Source of the DNA: JBKJVQ01 sp046717125
GTDB taxonomy: Bacteria; Pseudomonadota; Alphaproteobacteria; Rhizobiales; Methyloligellaceae
DNA length: 27,504 bases
Direction: 5' to 3'
NCBI GenBank assembly: GCA_046717125.1
Contig: JBKJVQ010000270.1
Span: 1 to 27,504 of the forward strand
Below are positions 15,250 through 23,124 of the stretch, in pieces; within the stretch, counting starts at the first letter, position 1; the number at the start of each line of letters is the position of its first letter. The position numbers and the translations under genes were made by a program. The notes under the pieces are model-generated. The model saw only the letters and a list, made by a program, of their open reading frames with translations, was not told where the DNA came from and made no database searches.

Positions 15250-16685
15250 GACTTGTCTCCCTTCGGCGCGCGGGGTTTGGGCGCGGGGCGCACCGGCTTC
15301 GGCGCGGGCGACGGTTGTGCGCGAACCGGTTTTGGCTCGGCAGACTTCCCGCCGGCAGCCTTGCCGGGCGCGGGTTCGGACAACTTTGGCGATCGGGGCT
15401 TTGCGGCTGGTGCCGCCGCGGGAGCGGCCGGATCGGGCCGTAGCGGTGCGTCCCCCGATGCCGGCGCAGGATTCTTCATCTGCTCGGGCTTCACCTTCGC
15501 CTTCGGCGGCTGAGGGGGCTGGCTCACCGCAGGCGCTTCCGGCGTTGCGGCGGCAGGAGCCGTCCTGCCTTCCATCATGGGATGGACGAACTGGCCGTCG
15601 CGGGCGAGGGCAGTGCCCCTCACGATGTCGTCGTCCCAATCGACCTTCAGCGCCTTGGTCTCCTTGTCGACCAGCGTCTCGATGAAAGCGTAGAGATTGC
15701 GCGCATAAAGGCTCGACGCATTGACGGAAAGCTGTCCCGGAACGTTCAGGGTGCCGACGATCCGCACGCCTTGGTGCTCGACCGTTTCGCCGGGCTTGGC
15801 CAGCGCGCAATTGCCGCCGCGCTCGACTGCCAGATCGACGACGATCGAGCCGGGCTTCATGCTCTCAACCATCTCCTTCGTGATGAGGGTCGGGGCCGGC
15901 CGGCCGGGCATCAGCGCCGTGGTGACGACAATATCCTGGGTCTTCACATGCTCGGCGACGAGGGCGGCCTGCTTCTGTCGGTATTCGGCCGACATTTCCT
16001 TCGCGTAGCCGGCCGATGTCTCCGCCTGTTTGAATTCGTCATCTTCGACCGCGATGAATTTTGCGCCGAGTGATGCCACCTGCTCTTTGGCGGCAGGCCG
16101 CACGTCGGTCGCCGAGACAATCGCGCCGAGACGCCGGGCCGTCGCGACCGCCTGAAGACCGGCTACGCCGGCGCCCATGACGAAGACACGCGCGGCCGGA
16201 ACGGTGCCGGCCGCCGTCATCATCATTGGCAGCGCGCGCTGGAACAACGCGGCGGCATCGACCACCGCCTTGTAGCCCGCGAGGTTCGACTGGGAGGACA
16301 GCACGTCCATCGACTGTGCGCGGGTGATGCGCGGCATCAGCTCCATGGAAAACAACGACGCGCCTTTGGCGGCCAGCGGCTGCAGACCGGCGGAACCGGC
16401 GTAGGGGTCGAGCATGCCGATGACGAGCGCACCCTTCTTCAGTCCGTCCGGCGCGGGCCGGCGCACGCCGACGACGATATCCGCGTCCTTGACAGCAGCC
16501 GCGGGGCTCGGTGCGATCTTTGCGCCGGCGGCCTCGTAATCGGTATCCGAAAAGCGGGACCTTAGACCCGCCCCTTTCGGCACGCGCACTTCCGCGCCGA
16601 GCGCGGTCAGCTTCTTCACCGTCTCGGGCGAGACGGCGACACGCGGTTCATCCGCCTGTTCGGCGGCAACGCCTATTGTGAACAT
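15246..16685 (-). CDS. pntAA: NAD(P) transhydrogenase subunit alpha part 1, with long C-terminal tail
   Basis: PntAA is the soluble NAD(H)-binding dI subunit. The family part covers about residues 1-375: the substrate-linked N-terminus IGVAAEQADEPRVAVSPETV, SSQSNLAGYKAVVDAA, the Rossmann turn GAGVAG at 171-176, TDVRPAAKEQVASLGAKF, and VDLAVERGGNCALAKPGE. Relatives end soon after about residue 380. Here about 104 further residues follow, rich in Pro, Ala and Lys, with repeats such as KPRSPKLSEPAPGKAAGGK, a low-complexity, positively charged, probably disordered tail. The frame is intact to the ATGA overlap with pntAB, so the tail is not an artefact of a missed stop. Start ATG 16685 has a G-run (AGGGGG) about ten bases upstream. 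Confidence 0.95.
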   Translation of the reverse strand: MFTIGVAAEQADEPRVAVSPETVKKLTALGAEVRVPKGAGLRSRFSDTDYEAAGAKIAPSPAAAVKDADIVVGVRRPAPDGLKKGALVIGMLDPYAGSAGLQPLAAKGASLFSMELMPRITRAQSMDVLSSQSNLAGYKAVVDAAALFQRALPMMMTAAGTVPAARVFVMGAGVAGLQAVATARRLGAIVSATDVRPAAKEQVASLGAKFIAVEDDEFKQAETSAGYAKEMSAEYRQKQAALVAEHVKTQDIVVTTALMPGRPAPTLITKEMVESMKPGSIVVDLAVERGGNCALAKPGETVEHQGVRIVGTLNVPGQLSVNASSLYARNLYAFIETLVDKETKALKVDWDDDIVRGTALARDGQFVHPMMEGRTAPAAATPEAPAVSQPPQPPKAKVKPEQMKNPAPASGDAPLRPDPAAPAAAPAAKPRSPKLSEPAPGKAAGGKSAEPKPVRAQPSPAPKPVRPAPKPRAPKGDKS

Positions 16686-16739
16686 TGGCCGGGCCCCCTA
16701 GAGCGCCAGGTTATCTATGATGTCGCCCGACGCTCACAT

Positions 16740-16778
16740 CCCGGATCGAATCCGGGCAAGCTTTTTCGGCATCATGCT
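16740..16778. repeat. Palindrome with partial copy of the right-end repeat family, upstream of pntAA
   Basis: CCCGGAT/ATCCGGG (16740-16746 with 16750-16756) forms a 7-bp stem with a 3-base loop, then GCAAGCTTTTTCGG and GCATCATGC (about 16769-16777) follow. The stem recalls the CCCGGAT/ATCCGGG core of the repeat at 17084-17164, and the TTTTTCGGCATCATGC part resembles half of the palindrome at 26926-26968. As plus-strand RNA it has the shape of a terminator (stem, then T-run), but both neighbouring genes are on the minus strand. Confidence 0.45.
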
Positions 16779-16862
16779 CTGAGCCGTCCGTCGTCACGTC
16801 ATGTAAAGCAAAGCAAGCGCCGAACGCGCCTGCTTCTTTCACCCGAGCCCGGGAACGCCGGC

Positions 16863-17006
16863 TCAGACGACGAAGATGGCCAACAACACGAGCAACGCTA
16901 CGACGGTCGCCGTCGTAATCATCGTGCCCTTCAGAAACAGCGCGTAGCTGCTCTTGTGTTCATTGTAGTCCATCGCCTCATGGCCTTCAGACGTGTCGAT
17001 CGGCAC
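16863..17006 (-). CDS. aa3-type cytochrome c oxidase subunit IV (small)
   Basis: This 47-residue protein has an N-terminal polar region with MDYNEHKSSYALFLKG, then one transmembrane helix (TVVALLVLLAIFVV) at the very C-terminus. The motif M-D-Y-x-E-H-x-x-x-Y-x-x-F-L-K followed by a single helix is that of bacterial aa3 oxidase subunit IV, found in alphaproteobacteria. It starts at GTG 17006, five bases after GAGGGA. No other oxidase gene is in the window, so it is a lone copy here; in many relatives the gene also stands apart from the main cta genes and lies near pntAA. Confidence 0.85.
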   Translation of the reverse strand: MPIDTSEGHEAMDYNEHKSSYALFLKGTMITTATVVALLVLLAIFVV

Positions 17007-17083
17007 GGCAGTCCCTCATTCTTCATGTCGCTATTTGCGCCATAGCACATTGCGGCGGCGGGCGGCAATGCGGGAGGGATGTG

Positions 17084-17164
17084 GTAGCCCGGATGAGCGA
17101 CCGCGAAATCCGGGATCGCAAAAATACCGGCAACCCGGATTGCGCTGCGCTCCATCAGGGCTAC
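17084..17164. repeat. Palindromic intergenic repeat (REP-like), 81 bp
   Basis: The element runs from GTAGCCCGGATGAGCG to CATCAGGGCTAC. The outer ends GTAGCCC/GGGCTAC are nearly complementary, and the inner part has ATCCGGG and CCCGGAT blocks. Repeats starting GTAGCCCGGATGAGCG and ending with its near reverse complement are widespread in Bradyrhizobium and Rhodopseudomonas relatives. It lies between the oxidase subunit gene (starting at 17006) and the ABC1 kinase gene (ending at 17174), so it could act as a terminator-like or mRNA-stabilising hairpin for the latter. Confidence 0.7.
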
Positions 17165-17173
17165 TTCGCAGCA

Positions 17174-18550
17174 TCAGACTGGCAAAGGCACGCCCACGGA
17201 GTTGAACGCCTCCCGCTGGCTTGTCCCGACCGATGCGAGGTCGAAGCCCGCGATCGCCTCCTCGAACATGCGGTGATAGTTCAGCTCCGCGCCGAGATGG
17301 AGGAATACCGAGCCGAGGCCGATCGCGGCGCGGTCCATAAACACGAACTCGCGCGGCACGGTGACCGGGCCCCGCTCGCGCAGCCCCTGATGCACGCGGA
17401 ACGCCTCGCGCCGTCCGTATTCGCCCGGCTTCACCTGCTCCGCCAGGATGCGGGTGCGATCCTCCAGCATCGGTCCGTAGATGAACTCGGCCCAGATCGA
17501 CAGCACGTCGATGAGTTCGTTCGAGAGACCGATAAAGCCCCAGGTTTCATAGGCGTGCACGACGAGGCTGCGGTCCTTGCGGATGAGCCCATGATAGAGG
17601 TCGATCACGCCCTGCACGAATTTCGGCGCGAAGGTGCGGATACAGCCATAATCGAGCAGGTTGATGCCGGCCGCCCTGCCCGCATCGTCCGGGAACACCG
17701 TGTAATTGCCGAGATGCGGATCGCCATGGATCGCGCCATAGCGGCTGAACGGCACCCACCATGCGCGGAACATGGCTTGCGCGATGCGGTTGCGATCTTC
17801 GAGTGGCCGATCTTTCCACGCCAGAACGGATTTTCCCTCAAGCCAGTTCATTGTCAGCAGGCGTCTGGTCGAGAGTTCTGGCAGGACGGACGGCACGCGG
17901 ATCGCGTCCTGATCGCGCAGCATCAAGGCGTAGAGCGCCATGTGCCTTGCCTCGAGATTGTAATCCAACTCCTCGCGCAGGCGCGCTGCGAGCTCCTCCG
18001 CGATCTCTGACGTCTCGACGGCAGGACGCATGCGGCGATGCAGCGAAAACAGGACCTTGAGCTGATTCAGGTCCGCCTCGACCGCCGACTGCATGTCCGG
18101 ATACTGCAGCTTTACCGCGAGCGCCGCTCCGTCATGGGCCGTTGCCCGATGCACCTGGCCAAGCGATGCGCACGCCGCCGCCTCGCGCGTGAACGAGCCG
18201 AATTGCGCTTCCCAGTTCGATCCGAGTTCGGCGGCCATCCGACGCCGGACGAAGGACGGCCCCATGGGCGGCGCTTGGCTCTGGAGCTGGCCGAGCGCGG
18301 CGGCGTATTCGGCGGGCACGGCATCCGGGATGGTCGCGAGCAGTTGCGCGACCTTCATGATCGGGCCCTTCAGCCCGCCCAGCGCTTCGGCGAACGCTGC
18401 CGCATCGGCATCGCGTCCCTGATCGCGGCCGAAGAGCTGGCGTGCAGCGATCCGGGCGGCGAGGCCGCCGACATTGCCACCGACCTCGGCGTAGCGGCGC
18501 ACGCGGCGGGTCAGACGGTTGCGTTCGGCGTCCGGGGGAATGTCGTTCAC
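17174..18550 (-). CDS. ABC1/UbiB-family atypical kinase
   Basis: The protein (458 residues) belongs to the ABC1/ADCK/UbiB family of protein-kinase-like ATPases, which support ubiquinone synthesis or lipid homeostasis. Visible motifs are LKGPIMKVAQLLATIPDAVP at 60-79 (the KxGQ position, here KVAQ), the alanine-rich loop CASLGQVHRA at 127-136, VKLQYP with Lys147, HGDPHLGN at 275-282, and DYG at 300-302. There is no C-terminal transmembrane helix of the kind E. coli UbiB has, so it may belong to another subgroup. The gene follows the AbrB-like gene on the same strand. A direct role in ubiquinone synthesis is possible but not shown. Confidence 0.85.
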   Translation of the reverse strand: MNDIPPDAERNRLTRRVRRYAEVGGNVGGLAARIAARQLFGRDQGRDADAAAFAEALGGLKGPIMKVAQLLATIPDAVPAEYAAALGQLQSQAPPMGPSFVRRRMAAELGSNWEAQFGSFTREAAACASLGQVHRATAHDGAALAVKLQYPDMQSAVEADLNQLKVLFSLHRRMRPAVETSEIAEELAARLREELDYNLEARHMALYALMLRDQDAIRVPSVLPELSTRRLLTMNWLEGKSVLAWKDRPLEDRNRIAQAMFRAWWVPFSRYGAIHGDPHLGNYTVFPDDAGRAAGINLLDYGCIRTFAPKFVQGVIDLYHGLIRKDRSLVVHAYETWGFIGLSNELIDVLSIWAEFIYGPMLEDRTRILAEQVKPGEYGRREAFRVHQGLRERGPVTVPREFVFMDRAAIGLGSVFLHLGAELNYHRMFEEAIAGFDLASVGTSQREAFNSVGVPLPV

Positions 18551-18619
18551 GACGCGTATGGTATGGGACGGCGCATGGCGCTGATATGGGGTGTGCTGAC
18601 GCGGCGCGTCAGGGCTTCT

Positions 18620-18790
18620 CTAGTCGGCCGCCCCATCCTGCGCGGCGTCGCCTGCCGAGATCGTTAGCGATCCGTCATCGTGTACGGTCGCAAAAAGTTC
18701 TCCTCCGTCATCCAAACGGAACTTCTCGACCAGGTGCGGCGGAAGAACCAGGATGCAATCGTCGCCATACCGCTCCAGTTTCAGCTTCAT
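18620..18790 (-). CDS. Small AbrB/MazE-like (SpoVT-AbrB) DNA-binding protein
   Basis: This 56-residue protein begins MKLKLERYGDDCILVLPPHL, with VEKFRLDDGGELFATVHDDG following. This is the swapped-hairpin AbrB fold of MazE-type antitoxins, which start with a basic beta strand, have the conserved L-P-x-x-L turn, and end with an acidic, disordered tail that in antitoxins binds the toxin. Start ATG 18790 has GGAGG at good spacing. No toxin gene of the MazF or VapC type is next to it: the downstream gene is an ABC1 kinase and the upstream gene is a broken membrane protein. It is probably an orphan regulator or antitoxin remnant. Confidence 0.7.
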   Translation of the reverse strand: MKLKLERYGDDCILVLPPHLVEKFRLDDGGELFATVHDDGSLTISAGDAAQDGAAD

Positions 18791-18820
18791 GGTCGCCTCC
18801 CCTGTAATTTTGAAACGCTT

Positions 18821-19340
18821 CTACTCCCTGAGCCCAACTCGGTCACGCCACACGAGCCACAGCAGCACGAAGATCGCGAGCGGTGTCGCGAAATCGGTGA
18901 AGAAGATCGGGCCGGCATTGCCCGGGGCAAAGTTCCCGCTCTCCGTCATGCTGCGGATATGGGCGAACCCCGCGCCCATCAGAAAGCCGGCGACCGCGAG
19001 ATTGGCCGCGAGCCGCGCGTGCCAGGTCGAGAAGGCGGCGTAGAGGCCTGCGAGGCCAATGCCGAGATTCGCCATACCGACCTCGGTCTGGAACGGGCTC
19101 GTCGCCCATCCGATCGATTTAGCAACCTCTTCCGGAAAGAACACGTGGCCCACAAAAGCTCCACAGGCCCATCAGGCCGACCGGAAACACGAACAGGTAA
19201 CGTAGGAGCTTGTCGGCAACGATCTCGGCTGTGACCGGGCGCGGGCCGCGCGCAATCGCGATCCCGGCGCAGACAAGCGCGAGCACCCACGCCGCGATGG
19301 GCACGATGTAGACTTGGTATTCGAGGTGTTCAGGGTTCAT
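18821..19340 (-). pseudogene. Membrane protein gene split by a frameshift (DUF6790-like)
   Basis: The first part (from ATG 19340) encodes a membrane protein starting MNPEHLEYQVYIVPIAAWVL and running to FVFPVGLMGLWSF. Just after this the frame leaves the family-like path. The second part in the next frame resumes with GHVFFPEEVAKSIGWATSPFQTEVG and two or three more helices, ending at 18821. The break is at 19154-19157, a run of four A on the plus strand (TTTT on the minus) where three would keep the frame; removing one base gives 172 residues. A homopolymer sequencing error is a real alternative. From memory it resembles DUF6790 proteins, with low certainty. It starts seven bases after the pepF stop, so the two probably share a transcript. 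Confidence 0.65.
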
Positions 19341-19347
19341 GCGGTGC

Positions 19348-21213
19348 CTAACTCGCGCCCATCTCCACCCGCTCCATCGCCTCGATCTCGTCGATCAGGC
19401 GCTCTATCACGCCGAGACCCATCGACCAGAACTGCGGGTCGCTCGCGTCGAGGCCGAAAGGCGCGAGCAGCTCCTTGTGGTGCTTCGTGCCGCCGGCCGC
19501 GAGCATGTCGAAATATTTTCCGGCAAAGCCTGCTGCCGCATTCTCGTAGACCGCATAGAGCGAGTTCACGAGGCAGTCGCCGAACGCGTAGGCGTAGACG
19601 TAGAACGGCGAATGGATGAAGTGCGGGATGTAGGACCAATAATTCGCATAGCCTTCGCCGAGCCGGATGGCGGGCCCGAGGCTTTCGGCCTGCACCTCGA
19701 GCCAGATTTCGCCGAGCCGTTCTGATGTCAGCTCGCCGTTGCGGCGCTCCTCATGCACCTTGCGCTCGAACGTGTAGAACGCGATCTGGCGCACGACCGT
19801 ATTGATCATGTCTTCGACCTTCGCCGCGAGCATCGCCTTGCACGCGCGCTTGTCGGGTGCGGATTTCAGCAGTGTACGGAAGGTCAGCATCTCGCCGAAG
19901 ACACTTGCCGTCTCGGCGAGCGTCAGCGGCGTGGGTGCCATCAGCGCGCCCTGCGGCGCGGCCATCACCTGGTGCACGCCGTGCCCAAGCTCATGCGCAA
20001 GCGTCATCACGTCGCGCGGCCGGCCCTGATAGTTCATCAGGACGTAAGGATGCGCGCTCGGCGTTGTTGGATGCGAGAATGCACCGGGCGACTTGCCTTC
20101 GCGCGTGGGTGCGTCGATCCAATTGCGATCGAAGAAAATCTGCGCGATTTCGGCCATTTTCGGCGAGAACCCGCCATAGGCGCGCAGCACGGTGGCCTGC
20201 GCGTCGGGCCATGAAATGCGCGTTTCCGGCTCCTCCGGCAGCGGCGCATTGCGGTCCCAGTAGTTCAGCTTCTCCATGCCGAGCCACTTTGCCTTCATGG
20301 CGTAATAGCGATGCGAGAGCTTCGGATAGGCGTCGCGAACCGCTGAAACCAGCGCCTCGACCACCTCGGATTCCACACGATTGTTGAGGTGGCGCGCGTC
20401 GGCGACGTCGGCGAAGCCGCGCCAGCGGTCGGAGATTTCCTTGTCCTTGGCGAGCGTGTTGGTGATGAGAGTGAACAGGCGCGCGTTTTCACCGAAGGCT
20501 TTGGTCAGCGCATCGGCCGCTGCTTTTCGCCTCGGCTCCTCCCGGTCGACCAGCCGGTTAAGCGTCGGTTCGAGGCTCAGGCACTCGCCGTCGACGTCGA
20601 AGCGGAGCGCCGTCATGGTCTCGTTAAACAGCCGCGTCCACGCGCCTTTCCCCGAGACATATTTTTCGTGGAAGAGCTGCTCGATCCTGTCTTCGAGCTG
20701 ATAGGGCTTCTCCCGCCTGAGGTCCTCGATCCAGGGGCGGTAATGCCCGAGCACCGGATCCGCCATTGCGGCATCCAGCACATCGTCGGGCAGGCGATTG
20801 AATTCGAGCGCGAAGAACAGGAGCTTCGAGGAAATGGCCGTCAGCCGCTCCTGCATGTCGCCGTAGAATTTCTGGCGCTTCGGGTCGGACGTATCGGCGG
20901 CATAGAGCAGGCTCGCATAGGAGATTAGGCGGCCCATACTGTCCTGCAATTGCTCGTAGGCAGCGACCGCACCGCCCAGCGCCGCGCCGCCGCCCGCGCC
21001 CTTGGCGGTTTCTTCCAGCTTCCCCTGCCAGCGCGTCTGGAACGCGGTCGCGGCCTCATCGCTTGCGTCGAGGTCGCGGCCGATCGCAGGATCGTCGGGA
21101 CGCGCGTAAAGATCGGTCAAGTCCCATTCCGGCATTTGGCCGAGATCGGGCTCGCGCTTGTCCGCGCCGGACGCCTTCTCCTGCATATAGGTCGTTGCCG
21201 GAAAGAAGATCAT
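19348..21213 (-). CDS. pepF: Oligoendopeptidase F (M3 family)
   Basis: The 621-residue cytoplasmic metallopeptidase cuts short peptides. It has the M3 signature TLAHELGHGVHQ (HExxH at 407-411) and a Glu zinc ligand about 25 residues further, at 434 in LAETASVFGE. The M3B features PEWDLTDLYARPDDPAI at the N-terminus, YVLMNYQGRPRDVMTLAHELG, and IPHFIHSPFYVYAYAFGDCLVNSLYAVY are also present. The length is near the family norm of about 600. The start is ATG 21213; Met10 is an alternative. A weak ribosome-binding site precedes the first. It is the first gene of a minus-strand set followed by the frameshifted gene at 19340, and is divergent from the response regulator. Confidence 0.93.
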   Translation of the reverse strand: MIFFPATTYMQEKASGADKREPDLGQMPEWDLTDLYARPDDPAIGRDLDASDEAATAFQTRWQGKLEETAKGAGGGAALGGAVAAYEQLQDSMGRLISYASLLYAADTSDPKRQKFYGDMQERLTAISSKLLFFALEFNRLPDDVLDAAMADPVLGHYRPWIEDLRREKPYQLEDRIEQLFHEKYVSGKGAWTRLFNETMTALRFDVDGECLSLEPTLNRLVDREEPRRKAAADALTKAFGENARLFTLITNTLAKDKEISDRWRGFADVADARHLNNRVESEVVEALVSAVRDAYPKLSHRYYAMKAKWLGMEKLNYWDRNAPLPEEPETRISWPDAQATVLRAYGGFSPKMAEIAQIFFDRNWIDAPTREGKSPGAFSHPTTPSAHPYVLMNYQGRPRDVMTLAHELGHGVHQVMAAPQGALMAPTPLTLAETASVFGEMLTFRTLLKSAPDKRACKAMLAAKVEDMINTVVRQIAFYTFERKVHEERRNGELTSERLGEIWLEVQAESLGPAIRLGEGYANYWSYIPHFIHSPFYVYAYAFGDCLVNSLYAVYENAAAGFAGKYFDMLAAGGTKHHKELLAPFGLDASDPQFWSMGLGVIERLIDEIEAMERVEMGAS

Positions 21214-21409
21214 ATTGATGTTGCTCTCGTTCTTTGTCGGGTTATGGCGCGGGGCCGGATTTACGGTCGGTTAACGCAGTAGCGGAGCAGAAAGCGTCAA
21301 ATTGAACGCGCCATAAAGAGTGTGTTTACCGTCCCGGACTAATCTCGCATGCGATGACGACCCATGCGCAGTGCGGGTCGCGCGCCTTGTTTGTAGCGAG
21401 TCCCGTGTC

Positions 21410-22915
21410 ATGCCCCAAACGATTCTGATCGCTGACGACGATCCCGTCCAGCGCCGCCTGCTCGAAGAGATTGTCCGGCGTCTCGGCTATGCCACCCAGA
21501 CCGCTGAGAACGGAACTGACGCTGTCGCGGCCCTGACCGCCGACAACGCCTCCGGTATCTCACTCGTCCTGCTCGATCTCATGATGCCTGGGCTCGACGG
21601 CATGGGCGTCCTCAAAGCGCTGCGCGAGCACGGCGCGCGCATGCCCGTGATCGTCCAGACGGCGAACGGCTCGATCGACGCCGCGATCGCGGCGATGCGC
21701 GCGGGCGCCGCCGATTTCGTCGTCAAGCCGGTGAGCCCCGAGCGGCTCGACGTGACCATCAAGAACGCGCTCAAGATCGAGGCGCTGGAGGGCGAAATCG
21801 CTCGCATCAAGCGCCGGTCGGGTGGCGCAATGACGTTCCGCGACCTGATCTGCGGCAGCCCGTCCATGGGCCGCGTGATCTCGCTTGGCAAACGTGCGGC
21901 TGGGTCTTCCATCCCCGTCCTGATCGAGGGCGAGTCGGGCGTCGGCAAGGAACTCGTTGCGCGCGCCATCCAGGGCGAGGGTGCTCGCGCGGGCGCGCCT
22001 TTCGTCGCGGTCAATTGCGGCGCGATCCCCGAGAACCTCGTTGCGAGCATCCTGTTCGGCCACGAGAAGGGCGCGTTCACTGGCGCGGTCGAGAAGCGTC
22101 TCGGCAAATTCGCCGAACCCCATGGCGGCACGCTGTTCCTCGACGAAGTCGGCGAGCTTACGCCCGAGGCCCAGGTCAAACTGTTGCGCGCATTACAGGA
22201 CGGCGAGATCGATCCTGTCGGGGCGAAGAAGCCGATGCGTGTCGACTTCCGGCTCGTGTCGGCGACAAACCAGGACATGATCCGGCTCGTCAAGGAGGGC
22301 CGCTTCCGCGAGGACCTCTATTACCGGCTGAACGTGTTTCCGATCCTTGTGCCGCCGTTGCGCGAACGGCTCGAAGACGTGCCGGCGCTCACCCGGCATT
22401 TCATCGCGCGTTTCTCCGCCGAGGAAGGCAAAAAGATTCGCGGCGTCGAGCGCCGCGCCATGGAGATGCTCGAACGGTATTCCTGGCCAGGCAATATCAG
22501 GCAGCTCGAAAACGCCGTGTTCCGCGCGACCGTGCTGGCCGACACCGACATGCTCGGCGCGGCGGAGTTCCCGCAGATCGCGGCGCATATGGGTGTCGAC
22601 GCGCCGGTCCCGCCGGCGCCCGCCGCGCCCGCCGCGCCAGCGGGCTTCGAGGGACCGGCCATGCTGGGTACAGAGCCGATCATGCCCGAAACCATTCCGC
22701 TCAATGCCGCACGCATCCGCGACGGCGTCGGTATCCCGGCACTCAACGACGCAGGCGATGTCCGCGCGCTCGAGGCGATCGAAGCTGACATGATCCGGCT
22801 AGCCTTTGGCCGCTACCGCGGCCGCATGACGGAGATTGCGAGAAAGCTCGGCATCGGACGCTCGACCCTGTATCGCAAGATGCGGGAGATGGGTCTGGAG
22901 GCGCAGGCGAACTGA
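21410..22915 (+). CDS. Sigma54-dependent response regulator (NtrC family)
   Basis: The 501-residue protein has a receiver domain at about 1-120 (ILIADDDPVQRR acidic pocket, phospho-acceptor Asp56 in VLLDLMMPGLDG, Lys106). The AAA+ sigma54-activating domain follows, with Walker A GESGVGK at 174-180 and the sigma54 contact loop GAFTGA at 221-226, then FLDEVGELTPEAQVKLLRALQ and YYRLNVFPI. A Pro/Ala-rich linker of about 20 residues joins it to a Fis-type helix-turn-helix at the C-terminus (MTEIARKLGIGRSTLYRKMREMG). No histidine kinase gene lies nearby, so its signal is unknown. ATG 21410 is used; an upstream in-frame extension is not family-like. The ribosome-binding site is weak. Confidence 0.93.
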   Translation: MPQTILIADDDPVQRRLLEEIVRRLGYATQTAENGTDAVAALTADNASGISLVLLDLMMPGLDGMGVLKALREHGARMPVIVQTANGSIDAAIAAMRAGAADFVVKPVSPERLDVTIKNALKIEALEGEIARIKRRSGGAMTFRDLICGSPSMGRVISLGKRAAGSSIPVLIEGESGVGKELVARAIQGEGARAGAPFVAVNCGAIPENLVASILFGHEKGAFTGAVEKRLGKFAEPHGGTLFLDEVGELTPEAQVKLLRALQDGEIDPVGAKKPMRVDFRLVSATNQDMIRLVKEGRFREDLYYRLNVFPILVPPLRERLEDVPALTRHFIARFSAEEGKKIRGVERRAMEMLERYSWPGNIRQLENAVFRATVLADTDMLGAAEFPQIAAHMGVDAPVPPAPAAPAAPAGFEGPAMLGTEPIMPETIPLNAARIRDGVGIPALNDAGDVRALEAIEADMIRLAFGRYRGRMTEIARKLGIGRSTLYRKMREMGLEAQAN

Positions 22916-23124
22916 GTTCGGCGTACGCGCCGCACAGGCGCCACAAAGTTGACCAACGTCCGCCATGGTTGGATTTTCGGCTGATGTTTCGCATGGCTTT
23001 TGCGCCACAGTTCCTTCGGAAGCGACGGTCGAGGCGATGAAACTTGCGGCGTGTCTCTGGCTAAGACGGGCCTCCGCGCGTAGCGTTCGGAAACATTGAT
23101 TTGAGGTCCAGGGGGAGGGGATCG

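Noticed and set aside
19753..20387. Plus-strand open frames within pepF
   Set aside because: They lie entirely antisense to the M3 peptidase and have no family features.
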